From: Couchioplanes azureus
GTDB lineage: Bacteria; Actinomycetota; Actinomycetes; Mycobacteriales; Micromonosporaceae
DNA: 64,000 bases
Assembly: GCF_014648355.1 (NCBI RefSeq)
Contig: NZ_BMQY01000008.1
Location: 44,365-108,364 of the forward strand
Direction: 5' to 3'
Shown here one piece after another: positions 9,810 to 18,188 of the stretch; the stretch's first letter is position 1; each line of letters begins with the position of its first letter. A program made the translations under genes and the position numbers. The notes under the pieces were generated by a model that saw only the letters and a program-made list of their open reading frames with translations, was not told the DNA's origin and searched no databases.

Positions 9810-11795
9810 GTGCCCGTGCCTTCTTCGCCGTTCTCCCTGGCCTATTCTCCGGCCCTCGACGGCGTCCGAGCCCTCGCCGTCGGCGCCGTCCTGCTCTTCC
9901 ACGGCGGGGTGGCCGTGCTCGGCGGAGGCTTTCTCGGTGTCGACGCCTTCTTCGTGCTCTCCGGCTTCCTGATCACCTCGCTGCTGCTCGCCGAGTACCG
10001 GGGGTCCGGGCGCATCGACCTGCCGGCGTTCTGGGCCCGCCGGGCCCGCCGGTTGCTTCCGGCGCTGCTGCTGGTCCTGGGCACCGTGGTCGTCGTCGGC
10101 CGCGGGACGTCCGCGCCGGAGGAACTGCCGGCGCTGCGGCTGGACGCCCTGTCCGCCGTCGCCTACGTCGCCAACTGGCGGATGATGGACCGCGGCGGCG
10201 GCTACTTCGCGGAGACGGCGGCGCCGTCGCCCCTGCAGCACACCTGGTCGCTGGCCATCGAGGAGCAGTTCTATCTGCTCTGGCCGCTGCTCGTGGTCCT
10301 GGTGCTGGCGCTGGCCCGGCACCGGCGGCGGCGTGCCCTGCTGGCGGTGTGCGGCGCCGGCGCCGCCGGCTCCTGGATCGCCGCGGCGGTCCTGTCCGGC
10401 CCGGCCCACGCCGACCGCGCGTACTACGGGACCGACACCCGGGCGGCGGCGCTGCTGGGCGGGGCGGCTCTGGCCGTCGTGCTGACCCGCGGTACGGCGG
10501 GGCGCGACGCGTCACCGGCGCTCCGGCGGCTGCTCGGTGCGGCCGCCGCCGTGGGGGCCGCGGTCACCGCCGGCTTGTGGATCGGCGCCGACGGCGCCGA
10601 CCGGTGGCTGTACCACGGCGGTTTCGTGGTGGCCGCGCTCGCCGTGATGGCCGTCCTGGCCCACGTCGTGGTGTCTCCCGGCGCGCCGATGGCGCGGCTG
10701 CTCGCGGTGGCGCCGCTGGTCTGGCTGGGGCGCATCTCGTACGGGGTCTATCTGTGGCACTGGCCGCTGTTCCAGTGGCTGAGCGCGGACCGTACCGGCC
10801 TGACGGGTCCGGGGCTGCTCGCGGTACGGGTCACGGCGACCCTGGCCGTGGCCGCCGCGTCGTACGTGCTGGTGGAGCGGCCACTGCGGCATGCCCGGTG
10901 GATCCGCCGCCCGGCGTTCACCCCCGGGCTGGCCGGCGCCACGACGGCGGCGACCGCGGTGGTCGCCGTGCTGGCGACCGTGCCGCCGCCGGTGCCACCC
11001 GCCGCCGCCATCGACCTGGACCAGGCCCTGACCGTGCCCAGCGCCGGCGCCGGTCCGCGCACACGCGACGCGGCCATGACGACACCGCCGCCGGCGCAGC
11101 GTCCGGGCCGTCGTCCCGGCAAGCCGCGGATCAGCATCTTCGGTGACTCCGTCGCCTGGTCGCTCGGCACCTACCTGCCCGAGCAGTCGAGGCTGGACAT
11201 CGAGTCCCGGGGCGTGCAGGGCTGTGGCATCGCGCGGTTGCCGGAGATCCGCTACATCGGCTTCCCGCACACCAACTATCCGGGCTGCGAGACCTGGGAC
11301 CGCCGCTGGCGCCGGAACGTCCGCCAGGACGACCCCGATGTGGCGGTGATCCTGCTGGACCGCTGGGAGCTGATGGACCGCAAGCTCGACGGGCGGTACC
11401 GCCACGTCGGGCAGCCGGACTACGACGCCTACCTGCGCGGCGAACTGGACCTGGCGATCCGCACCGTCACCTCGCGGGGCGCGGTGCCGGTGCTGCTCAC
11501 CGCGCCGTACACCCGCCGGGCGGAACGGCCCGACGGAGGACTGTGGCCGGAGGACCAGCCGCAGCGGGTCGACGCCTGGAACGCCCTGTTGAAGGACGCC
11601 GCGCGACGCCATGGCGCCGCGGTCCTCGACCTCAACCGCCGGGTCTGCCCGGACGGCGAGTTCACCTGGCGCGCCGGCGGGGTGCGGGTCCGCGGCGACG
11701 GCCTGCACTTCACCCCCGACGGCGTACGCCGGCACATCGCCCCGTGGTTGCTGCCGCACCTCGCCCGCATCGCCGTCCGGGGGCCTCAGGGATGA
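9810..11795 (+). CDS. OafA/YrhL-type membrane acyltransferase with SGNH domain
   Basis: About 661 residues. The N-terminal two thirds is an acyltransferase-3 domain with roughly ten membrane helices, opening with the RALAV...FHGG motif (catalytic His near residue 30) and the DAFFVLSGFLI helix. A linker of about 60 residues leads to a periplasmic-type SGNH domain with GDS at 445-447 and the DGLH pair at 630-633. Such proteins O-acetylate surface glycans: the membrane half moves the acyl group across and the SGNH half transfers it. The start is uncertain; GTG at 9810 and GTG at 9816 are both possible, and the far-upstream ATG lies before any homology. Confidence 0.88.
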   Translation: MPVPSSPFSLAYSPALDGVRALAVGAVLLFHGGVAVLGGGFLGVDAFFVLSGFLITSLLLAEYRGSGRIDLPAFWARRARRLLPALLLVLGTVVVVGRGTSAPEELPALRLDALSAVAYVANWRMMDRGGGYFAETAAPSPLQHTWSLAIEEQFYLLWPLLVVLVLALARHRRRRALLAVCGAGAAGSWIAAAVLSGPAHADRAYYGTDTRAAALLGGAALAVVLTRGTAGRDASPALRRLLGAAAAVGAAVTAGLWIGADGADRWLYHGGFVVAALAVMAVLAHVVVSPGAPMARLLAVAPLVWLGRISYGVYLWHWPLFQWLSADRTGLTGPGLLAVRVTATLAVAAASYVLVERPLRHARWIRRPAFTPGLAGATTAATAVVAVLATVPPPVPPAAAIDLDQALTVPSAGAGPRTRDAAMTTPPPAQRPGRRPGKPRISIFGDSVAWSLGTYLPEQSRLDIESRGVQGCGIARLPEIRYIGFPHTNYPGCETWDRRWRRNVRQDDPDVAVILLDRWELMDRKLDGRYRHVGQPDYDAYLRGELDLAIRTVTSRGAVPVLLTAPYTRRAERPDGGLWPEDQPQRVDAWNALLKDAARRHGAAVLDLNRRVCPDGEFTWRAGGVRVRGDGLHFTPDGVRRHIAPWLLPHLARIAVRGPQG

Positions 11796-11803
11796 CGCCT
11801 CGG

Positions 11804-12007
11804 TCAGTCCGGGCGGTAGGCGTCGGTGTCACCCGACACGGCAGCGGCGTCGTAGCCCCCGTCCATGCCGGCCTCGCGCTGATCACCGGGGTCGTCCTCT
11901 CCGGTGGTCACCGACTCGCCCGGCGGGCGCAGGGAGGCGGCGTGGGCCGTCGTGCCGTCGGGTTCGTCGGTGGGATGCCGGTCGGCGCGTACTTCGGAGT
12001 CACTCAT
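11804..12007 (-). CDS. Small hydrophilic protein of unknown function
   Basis: A 67-residue, strongly acidic protein (many Asp, Glu and Gly, almost no large hydrophobics), probably disordered. A GGAGGGGAAG stretch lies upstream of the ATG at slightly long spacing. Its composition resembles the small plus-strand gene at 12673. It sits downstream of the DUF4383 gene but beyond a strong terminator, so it likely has its own promoter. I recognise no family. The codon bias is consistent with a real gene, but the evidence is modest. Confidence 0.5.
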   Translation of the reverse strand: MSDSEVRADRHPTDEPDGTTAHAASLRPPGESVTTGEDDPGDQREAGMDGGYDAAAVSGDTDAYRPD

Positions 12008-12050
12008 GACCGGCGACTTCCCCTCCGGCGACCGGGCAAACTCCGTCCTC

Positions 12051-12083
12051 GGTGCCGCCCCCGGAGTGGCCGGGGGCGGCACC
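12051..12083 (-). terminator. Strong hairpin terminator after the DUF4383 gene
   Basis: GGTGCCGCCCCCGG and CCGGGGGCGGCACC form a perfect 14-bp stem closed by a five-base loop. It begins nine bases past the stop codon of the DUF4383 gene on the minus strand, a classic actinobacterial terminator without a U-run. Confidence 0.8.
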
Positions 12084-12091
12084 GCGTCCGG

Positions 12092-12535
12092 TCAGACGGT
12101 GCGGCGCCGGGTGGTGAGCAGCCCCAGGCCGATCATGCCGATCCCCAGCAGGAAGTGCAGCCAGTCGTCGGCGGTGTTGACCGGGACGAAGTTGGCGGCG
12201 CTGTCGTGGTCGATGATCAACCCGTAGAGCCAGAGCACCAGGTAGATCGCGCCGCCGCCCAGGAGGTAGAGGCGCGCTCCCGGCGCGGTGCGGGCCATCG
12301 CCACGCCTGCGACGCCGAACAGCAGATGCACGATGTTGTGCAGCACGGACACCTCGAAGATGCCGAGCAGCGCGGCGTCGGACTCGTGCCCGGCGAAGGT
12401 CATGGTGTCGTAGCCGGTCGTGATGCCGGGAATGAAGCCGAGGACGCCGACGAGCAGGAAGACGACGCCGACGGCGAGGGCCGCGGTCTGGACGAGTGAG
12501 CGGCGGGACGCTGTGCGCGCCCGATCGGTAGTCAT
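12092..12535 (-). CDS. DUF4383 family membrane protein
   Basis: A 147-residue protein with four transmembrane helices (about 15-35, 58-80, 88-108, 124-143). The sequence shows the DUF4383 hallmarks: a GFIPGIT loop after helix 1, the LHNIVHLLFGVAG helix 2, and NTADDWLHFLLGIGM before helix 4. The ATG at 12535 follows GGAGGTG at eight bases; the GTG two codons earlier is too close to that site. The function of the family is unknown; it is widespread in actinobacteria. A strong terminator follows. Confidence 0.88.
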   Translation of the reverse strand: MTTDRARTASRRSLVQTAALAVGVVFLLVGVLGFIPGITTGYDTMTFAGHESDAALLGIFEVSVLHNIVHLLFGVAGVAMARTAPGARLYLLGGGAIYLVLWLYGLIIDHDSAANFVPVNTADDWLHFLLGIGMIGLGLLTTRRRTV

Positions 12536-12615
12536 GATCACACCTCCGGTAAAGAGTGCCAGGGCAGGCGCGTACCCCGCTTTCCGGCATGTATGAGCAT
12601 GGATCCTCGTCTTTG

Positions 12616-12629
12616 CACCCCCAGGGGTG
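12616..12629. promoter_or_regulatory. G/C-tract inverted repeat in a divergent region
   Basis: CACCCC and GGGGTG, separated by CA, form a perfect inverted repeat in the 137-bp region between the DUF4383 gene and the small plus-strand gene. The arms resemble the core of CsoR-type operators but lack the outer ATA/TAT. It could be an operator, but a chance match in this composition is possible. Confidence 0.3.
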
Positions 12630-12672
12630 ATGCGGCAGGCGTGACCGCGGGGCAGATGGGTATAGCCCGATC

Positions 12673-12864
12673 ATGAGCGACGTCAATCCTGAGCAGGTCA
12701 CGACGCAGGACGGACCGGGACCGGCCGAGGCCGGCCGCGAGCGGGCGGACCGGTCGCACGCCGAGCAGGAGCATCCCGAGCAGGATGCCCACGGCGGCAG
12801 CATGGCGCCCGGCCTGGTGGACGACACCGGTCACCCGACCGGTGACTCGCCCCCGGCCGAGTAG
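12673..12864 (+). CDS. Small hydrophilic protein of unknown function
   Basis: A 63-residue polar protein rich in Glu, Asp, Gly, His and Pro, with no hydrophobic segment; it is likely disordered. There is no Shine-Dalgarno sequence, but TATAGC lies six bases before the ATG, which fits a leaderless transcript. Its opening MSD and overall composition resemble the minus-strand gene at 11804-12007, so the two may be functionally related small stress-type proteins. I recognise no family, and it could be a spurious ORF. Confidence 0.45.
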   Translation: MSDVNPEQVTTQDGPGPAEAGRERADRSHAEQEHPEQDAHGGSMAPGLVDDTGHPTGDSPPAE

Positions 12865-12889
12865 CGCCGCCGCGCACGCGGTCCGGTCG

Positions 12890-13888
12890 TCAGACCAGCG
12901 GTGGCAGGCGCTGCGGCCGGTCGAGCACGTCCCGGAAGAGATCACCCCGCTGCTCGCAGCGGGCCAGGATGCTGCGCACGGTGAAACCGTCCGGGCGCAG
13001 TGCGGGATCGTCCAGCTCGGCCCAGTCGATCGGCGCGGACACCGGGGCGCCCGGCGCCGGCCGCGTGCTGTACGGGGCGACGAGGGTGCGGTTGATCGCG
13101 TTCTGCGTGTAGTCCAACCGAGCCAGCCCGCCCCGGTCGCTCTTCTGCCACTTCCAGCTCACGAGCTCCGGTACCACGGCGCCGATGGTCCGCGACAGCC
13201 GCTGCACCCAGTCCCGGGTCTGCGCGAAGTCCGGTCCGGCGGCGATCGGCACCCAGATCTGGATGCCGCGCCGCCCGGTCACCTTCGCGCGGGCGGTGAC
13301 GCCGAGGTGTTCGAGCGCCGTGCGGTGCAGCCTGGCCAGGGTCAGGACGTCGTCCCAGGTCGTCGTGGTGCCGGGGTCGATGTCGATCAGAGCGTACGTC
13401 GGCTGGTGCGGCGTCTCGGTGCGTGACGTCCACGGATGCCATTCGAGCGCGCCGAAGTTCGCCGCCCAGACCAGTGCGGCCGGCTCGTCCACCACCAGGT
13501 ACGTGCGGGTCTCGCCCGGATCGGCCTCGGGGTTGGTCCAGCGCGGCAGCCAGTCGGGCGCGTGGTCGGGCAGCTCCTTGTGCCAGAAGCCCTTGGTGTG
13601 CGCGCCGTTCGGATACCGGTGCAGATTGATCGCGCGCCCGGCCAGGTACGGCGTCAGAGCGGGCGCGATCCGGGCGGTGTAGTGCAGAAACTCCCGCTTG
13701 GTCACCGGCGGTTCCCCGGGGCGGCCGGGGAACAGCACCTTGTCCAGGTTGGTGACCCGGAGCCGGCGCCCGTGGACGGTCCAGGTGCCACCGGCGCCCA
13801 GCGTGCCGAGCTCGGCGAGCTCACCGGGCGCCGGGGCGACGGCCGGCGCGCGCCGGTGCGTCGTCGACGGTTCCGCGGGCGGCGACAT
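12890..13888 (-). CDS. ligD: LigD-type DNA polymerase/primase domain protein
   Basis: The 332-residue protein is a stand-alone polymerase domain of the bacterial non-homologous end-joining ligase LigD (archaeo-eukaryotic primase fold). Visible motifs are LRVTNLDKVLFP near residue 45, the ANFGALEWHPW block, the catalytic DIDPG of motif I near residue 170, and KVTGRRGIQIWVPI in the middle. The C-terminal DYTQNAINRTLVAPYS segment is also characteristic. In this family it adds nucleotides at broken ends with the help of Ku. The nuclease and ligase domains are absent and no ku gene is nearby. Many actinobacteria encode such split LigD parts. Its start region overlaps the SARP promoter region on the other strand. 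Confidence 0.9.
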   Translation of the reverse strand: MSPPAEPSTTHRRAPAVAPAPGELAELGTLGAGGTWTVHGRRLRVTNLDKVLFPGRPGEPPVTKREFLHYTARIAPALTPYLAGRAINLHRYPNGAHTKGFWHKELPDHAPDWLPRWTNPEADPGETRTYLVVDEPAALVWAANFGALEWHPWTSRTETPHQPTYALIDIDPGTTTTWDDVLTLARLHRTALEHLGVTARAKVTGRRGIQIWVPIAAGPDFAQTRDWVQRLSRTIGAVVPELVSWKWQKSDRGGLARLDYTQNAINRTLVAPYSTRPAPGAPVSAPIDWAELDDPALRPDGFTVRSILARCEQRGDLFRDVLDRPQRLPPLV

Positions 13889-13947
13889 CCCTGTCGCATA
13901 CCCCGGCCCGGCAATGTTATGGGTGCGTCCGAGCAGCGGGGGACCGC

Positions 13948-13953
13948 TACTGT
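13948..13953 (+). promoter_or_regulatory. Leaderless -10 element of the SARP gene
   Basis: TACTGT matches the TANNNT -10 hexamer and is followed by exactly seven bases before the GTG at 13961. This is the spacing expected when transcription starts at the start codon itself. It supports 13961 as the start rather than GTG 13952 or an upstream ATG. Confidence 0.5.
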
Positions 13954-13960
13954 GTCGCGC

Positions 13961-16900
13961 GTGGAATTCGGGATCCTGGGTCCGCTCCGGGTGCTCGCGG
14001 ACGGCGGTGAGGTGGCGGCCGGGCGGCGGCGCGAACGGTGCCTGCTCGGCGTCCTCCTGATGCACCCGGGGCAGGCCATCCCCGCGGAACGGCTCATCGA
14101 GCTGCTGTGGGAGGGGCAGGATCGCCCGGCGCAGGCGCAGCGAACCCTGCGGACCCACGTGGCGCGCCTTCGCGGTGTGTTCGGCCGGTTGCCGGTGCGG
14201 GAGCAACCACGGCTGCTCACCGCCGGGTCCGGGTACTCGTTGCAGGTGGCTCCCGAGGCGGTCGACGCCTATCGGTTCCGGGCGATGGTCGGCACGGCCC
14301 GCTCGGAGCCGTCCGTGGCGGGGCGCCGGAAGCTGCTGGCCGACGCCCTGGCGCTGTGGCGCGGGCCCGTGCTCGACGGCACGCTGTCGGTCGCGCTGCG
14401 CGAGCGCCTCTGTCGCGACCTCGAGGAGCTCCGGCTGACCGCCATCGAGGACCATGCCGCCGCCGAGCTCGACCTCGGCGGGCACCGGGAGCTCGTCGGC
14501 GAGCTGGCGACCCTGGTGGGCGAACACCCCGAGCGGGAACTGCTGCTGGCCCTGTACATGCGGGCACTGGACCGCTGTGGCCGTACCTCCGACGCACTGC
14601 GCGCCTTCGACGCGCGGCGCCGGTGGCTGGCGGATCACGAGGGCCTGGATCCCGGTCAGGAACTTCGCGCTGCCCATGCCGCGATCCTGCGCGGTGAGAA
14701 CACGCCGCCGGAACCACCGCCGGCCGTGATCGCGGCGCCACCGGAGCCGCCGGCCGGCCCGGCGCAGCTTCCCGCCCAGCCGGCCTTCTTCGTCGGTCGT
14801 CGCGACGCCCTCGACCGGCTGGACGCGGCGGCGGCGCGGCATCCGCCCACGCCGGTCCTGATCACCGGCATGGGCGGCATCGGCAAGACGGCGCTCGCCC
14901 TCCGGTGGGCCCACCGGGCCCTCGCGGAGTACCCGGATGCGCAGCTCTACCACGACCTGCGAGGCCACGACTGGGACGCTCCGGTGCCCACGCTGCGCGT
15001 CGTCTCCGCCTTCCTGCGCGCGCTCGGGGTGGCACCCAGCCGGGTGCCGGGCACCTTGGACGAGGCATCCGCCTTGTACCGGACCATGACCGCGGGCCGC
15101 CGGGTGCTCGTGCTACTCGACAACGTCGCCGGCGCCGACCAGGTGCGTGCGCTGCTGCCGGGCGGATCGACCGCCATGACGCTCGTGACCAGCCGTCACC
15201 GCATGCCCGGCCTGGTGGCCCGGGACGGGGCGTCGCTGGTGGAGCTGGACGCACTGCCGTCGGACGAGGCCGTCGGGCTGCTCGCCGCCGTCGTGGGCGG
15301 CGACCGCGTCGGCCGCGAGCCGGTCACCGCGGCGGCCCTGGCCGCCGCCTGCGGACATCTGCCGCTCGCCTTGCGCATCGTCGGCGCGGAACTGGCCGCG
15401 CACCCCGGCATGACGTTGTCGCAGCAACTGGCGAACCTGCGGGCCGGGGGCCGGCTGTCGCGCCTGACGCCCGACGGTGACGTGCGGTCGGCGGTCCGGT
15501 CCCTCGTCGACCGGTCGCACCAGCGGCTGGCGCCGGCGACCGCGCGCATGTTCCGGCTGCTGGCCGCGGCGCCGCTGCTCGACTTCGACGCCGACACCGC
15601 GGCCGCGGTGGCCGGTGTCGGGCGGGCGGATGCCGTCCCCCTGCTCGGGCACCTCGTCGGAGCCCACATGCTCACCGAGGGCGGCGGCCGGTTCGCCTTC
15701 CACGACCTGGTGCGCGAGTACGGCCAGGAGCTCGCCGGCAGCGGCCCCGCGGGGGAGACGGCCGAGGCCACCGACCGGTTGTCCGCGTACCTGCGGGCAC
15801 GGGTGGACGCCGCGGCGGCCATGATCGATCCGAACGCGTTGCGGTTGCCGCGCGACGAGGCGCTTTCCCCGGGGCGGACGCCGCCGTGGTCCGAGGTCGG
15901 CCAGGCCCGGGCGTGGCTGGACCGGGAGCTGGCCAACATCGTCGCGGTCATCACCCATGCCGCCGGGACGGCCCAGCCGACGGCCTGGTTGCTGGCGGAC
16001 GGCCTCCGGCGTCACATGTTCCAGCAGGGCAACGCCATCGACGCTCTCGCCGTCGCCGGGCCGGCGCTGCGTGCCGCCGAGGCCGCCGGCGACGGCGCGG
16101 CGACCGCCGCCATGCTGCTCAGCACCGCTCAGGCCGAGGAGCACGCGGGGGAGTACCGGGAAGCGATGGACCTCGCCGTGCGGTCCGCGGACACCGCCCG
16201 TGAGGCCGGCTGGCGCCGGGGCGAGGCGGCGGCCCTGGCCAATCTCGGCGAGATCTCGATCGCGCTCGGCCGGCTCAAGGACACGGCCGGGTACTTCGAG
16301 GCGGCGCTGACGCTGTTCCGGGACGTCGGTGACGTCAACGGCGAGGCCAACTGCCGCAACGGCCTCGGCGGGACGGCGCTGCAGCTGGGCCGCCCGGACG
16401 AGGCGGCGGAGCACTACCGGGAGGCACTGCGGCTGTACCGCGAGGCGAGCTCGGCGGGCGGCGCGGCGGTCGCGCTGTCCAACCTGGGCGAGGTGGAACT
16501 CGACCGGGGGAGGGTGGCAGAGGCCGTCAGGTATCACGACGAGGCGCTGACGCTGTACCGCCTGAACGGTCGCGCCGACGGGACCGCCTTCTCGCTCGTC
16601 CGCCTGGCCGCGGCTCACCTCGAGGCGGGCCGGAGCGACGAGGCGTTGCGCTGCGCGGTGGAAGGCCTGGACGTGGTGGACCGTACGGATCTGCCGTACC
16701 GCAGAGTCTCGGCGTTGTCCGCACTGGGCGCCGTCGCCCGCGTCCGCGGCGACCTGCCGCTCGCCCTGCGCTACCACGAGGAGGCCGTCCACCTGGCTCG
16801 CGAGCTCGGGCTCCGGTACCTCGTCGCCGATGCCCTGGTCAGCCGCGGACAGGCCGGTCTGGATGCCGGACGCCCGGAGGAGGCTGCGGCCGCGGCGGAC

Positions 16901-17209
16901 GAGGCGGTGCGGTTGGCGGACAACGAGGACTACCGGCTGCTCGCCAGTCAGGGCCGCACGCTGCGGGCCCAGGCCGCTCTTGCGGTCGGTGACCGTCGGA
17001 CCGCCTGCGAGTACGCCGAGCAGGCGCTCGCCATCGCCACCGCCGGCGGGTTCCGGCTCGCCGGGGCCCTGGCGCTGGAGGTGCTCGGCCGGGCCGGTCC
17101 GCCCGAGCAGGCCGAGCGGTCTCTGACCGCGGCGTGGCACACGCTCAGCGAGCTCGGCAGCGCGGCCGCCGGCAGGGTACGGGCGGCACTCGACGCGGTC
17201 CACGCCTAG
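13961..17209 (+). CDS. AfsR/SARP family regulator with NB-ARC and TPR domains
   Basis: A 1,082-residue regulator in the AfsR architecture. It has an OmpR-like DNA-binding domain (residues 1-95, opening VEFGILGPLRV), a bacterial transcriptional activator domain (about 100-245), and a proline-rich linker. An NB-ARC ATPase follows, with P-loop GMGGIGKT at 303-310, then about eight TPR-like helical repeats (about 680-1075). Such proteins activate secondary-metabolite or developmental genes and use ATP for switching. Its stop codon overlaps the stop of the MauE-like gene by four bases, tail to tail. Whether it controls the neighbouring peptide operon is unproven, but proximity makes it the first candidate. 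Confidence 0.92.
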   Translation: MEFGILGPLRVLADGGEVAAGRRRERCLLGVLLMHPGQAIPAERLIELLWEGQDRPAQAQRTLRTHVARLRGVFGRLPVREQPRLLTAGSGYSLQVAPEAVDAYRFRAMVGTARSEPSVAGRRKLLADALALWRGPVLDGTLSVALRERLCRDLEELRLTAIEDHAAAELDLGGHRELVGELATLVGEHPERELLLALYMRALDRCGRTSDALRAFDARRRWLADHEGLDPGQELRAAHAAILRGENTPPEPPPAVIAAPPEPPAGPAQLPAQPAFFVGRRDALDRLDAAAARHPPTPVLITGMGGIGKTALALRWAHRALAEYPDAQLYHDLRGHDWDAPVPTLRVVSAFLRALGVAPSRVPGTLDEASALYRTMTAGRRVLVLLDNVAGADQVRALLPGGSTAMTLVTSRHRMPGLVARDGASLVELDALPSDEAVGLLAAVVGGDRVGREPVTAAALAAACGHLPLALRIVGAELAAHPGMTLSQQLANLRAGGRLSRLTPDGDVRSAVRSLVDRSHQRLAPATARMFRLLAAAPLLDFDADTAAAVAGVGRADAVPLLGHLVGAHMLTEGGGRFAFHDLVREYGQELAGSGPAGETAEATDRLSAYLRARVDAAAAMIDPNALRLPRDEALSPGRTPPWSEVGQARAWLDRELANIVAVITHAAGTAQPTAWLLADGLRRHMFQQGNAIDALAVAGPALRAAEAAGDGAATAAMLLSTAQAEEHAGEYREAMDLAVRSADTAREAGWRRGEAAALANLGEISIALGRLKDTAGYFEAALTLFRDVGDVNGEANCRNGLGGTALQLGRPDEAAEHYREALRLYREASSAGGAAVALSNLGEVELDRGRVAEAVRYHDEALTLYRLNGRADGTAFSLVRLAAAHLEAGRSDEALRCAVEGLDVVDRTDLPYRRVSALSALGAVARVRGDLPLALRYHEEAVHLARELGLRYLVADALVSRGQAGLDAGRPEEAAAAADEAVRLADNEDYRLLASQGRTLRAQAALAVGDRRTACEYAEQALAIATAGGFRLAGALALEVLGRAGPPEQAERSLTAAWHTLSELGSAAAGRVRAALDAVHA

Positions 17210-17718
17210 GGTGCCCGGAACACGGCGGCGATGTCGTCGAAGCGGATGACGACCAGGGCGAGGACGGCGGCGACGCCGGCCGCGAGCGCGATGCCGGCCG
17301 GGTGTGCCGCGGTGGTGTGCCCCACCGCCGCGGCGGCCGCGGCCAGCGTCGCGAGCACGAGGTTGCGTACCACGTGGTGCCAGCGCAGCGGTTCCGCGGC
17401 CGCGCCGAAGCACCGGCAGGCCGCCTGCACGCCGGTGCGCAGGGCACCCGCGACGCCGGCCGCCAGGAGCAGGGCCAAGGCGGCGGCCGCGACCAGACCG
17501 ACGCGTGCGGTGCCCGGCGCGCAGAGCAACGCGACGGTTCCCGTCTCGGCGGCGACGACACCGAACGCGGCCGCCCGCGGCCGCTGCCGGGCGAGCGGGA
17601 TGCCGCGCAGCGAACCGGCGAAGGCGGCGAACCGGGCCGGTCCGGCCTTGCCCGCGACGGCCGTAGCGAACACCAGCACCAGCAGCACCCGCACGCCGGT
17701 CGACAGATACAAATCCAT
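17206..17718 (-). CDS. MauE/DoxX-like membrane redox protein
   Basis: The 170-residue protein has four or five transmembrane helices and fits the MauE family. Helix 1 reads VLLVLVFATAVAGK, a hallmark of this group, and a conserved cysteine pair occurs in ACRCFGAA near residue 110. MauE-type proteins are thought to pass reducing or oxidising equivalents across the membrane to periplasmic thioredoxin-like partners. Here the TlpA-like gene of the same operon is the obvious partner. It is the last gene of the five-gene peptide operon, five bases after the signal peptidase gene. Confidence 0.85.
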   Translation of the reverse strand: MDLYLSTGVRVLLVLVFATAVAGKAGPARFAAFAGSLRGIPLARQRPRAAAFGVVAAETGTVALLCAPGTARVGLVAAAALALLLAAGVAGALRTGVQAACRCFGAAAEPLRWHHVVRNLVLATLAAAAAAVGHTTAAHPAGIALAAGVAAVLALVVIRFDDIAAVFRAP

Positions 17719-17723
17719 GATCC

Positions 17724-18188
17724 TCACCGTCCGGGGCGCGCGGCCCGCAGCGACCAGCGCACCACTCCCACCAGCCGGTCGGCCGGCACGTAACCGATGA
17801 ACCGGGAGTCGAAACTGCCCTCGGCCCGGTCGCCGAGCACGACGAGGCAGCCTTCGGGCACCGGGCCGCGCAGCGCCGCGAGCGCCGGCCCGAGGTGGGC
17901 GGGCACCGGGTCGCCGGGCACGGCCCCGATCCGCTTCACCATCAGGCGCCGCCGCGCCGGTCCGGGCGAGGTCCACCGCCCGTCGTCGCCGGGCCGCTCC
18001 ACGATCACCACCTCGCCGCGGCGGACCTGACCGATCCCGGCGCGGCGCACCAGCACCCGGTCGCCGTCGTGCAGTGCGGGCGTCATGCTGTCGCCGTCCA
18101 CCGTGACGAGCAGCAGGCGCCGGCGAGCCGCGAGCAGACCCACCGCGGCCAGCCCGAGCAGCCCGGCGGCGACCAGGAGGGCGCTCAT
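17724..18188 (-). CDS. Signal peptidase I-like protease (S26)
   Basis: A short 154-residue S26 peptidase with one N-terminal membrane helix (residues 3-21). The catalytic serine lies in DGDSMTPAL (Ser34) and the general-base lysine in MVKRIGAVPGD (Lys85); the GDRAEGSFDSRFIG box near residue 125 completes the family signature. Housekeeping signal peptidases are longer, so this is probably a dedicated enzyme for a partner substrate. Its start overlaps the ABC exporter gene by four bases (ATGA), so translation is coupled. In this operon the natural substrate would be the leader of the cysteine-rich peptide; that is inference. Confidence 0.9.
   Translation of the reverse strand: MSALLVAAGLLGLAAVGLLAARRRLLLVTVDGDSMTPALHDGDRVLVRRAGIGQVRRGEVVIVERPGDDGRWTSPGPARRRLMVKRIGAVPGDPVPAHLGPALAALRGPVPEGCLVVLGDRAEGSFDSRFIGYVPADRLVGVVRWSLRAARPGR

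Noticed and set aside
12616..12629. A second firm CsoR operator
   Set aside because: The arms CACCCC/GGGGTG lack the ATA/TAT ends and have a two-base centre, so I list it only as a weak site.
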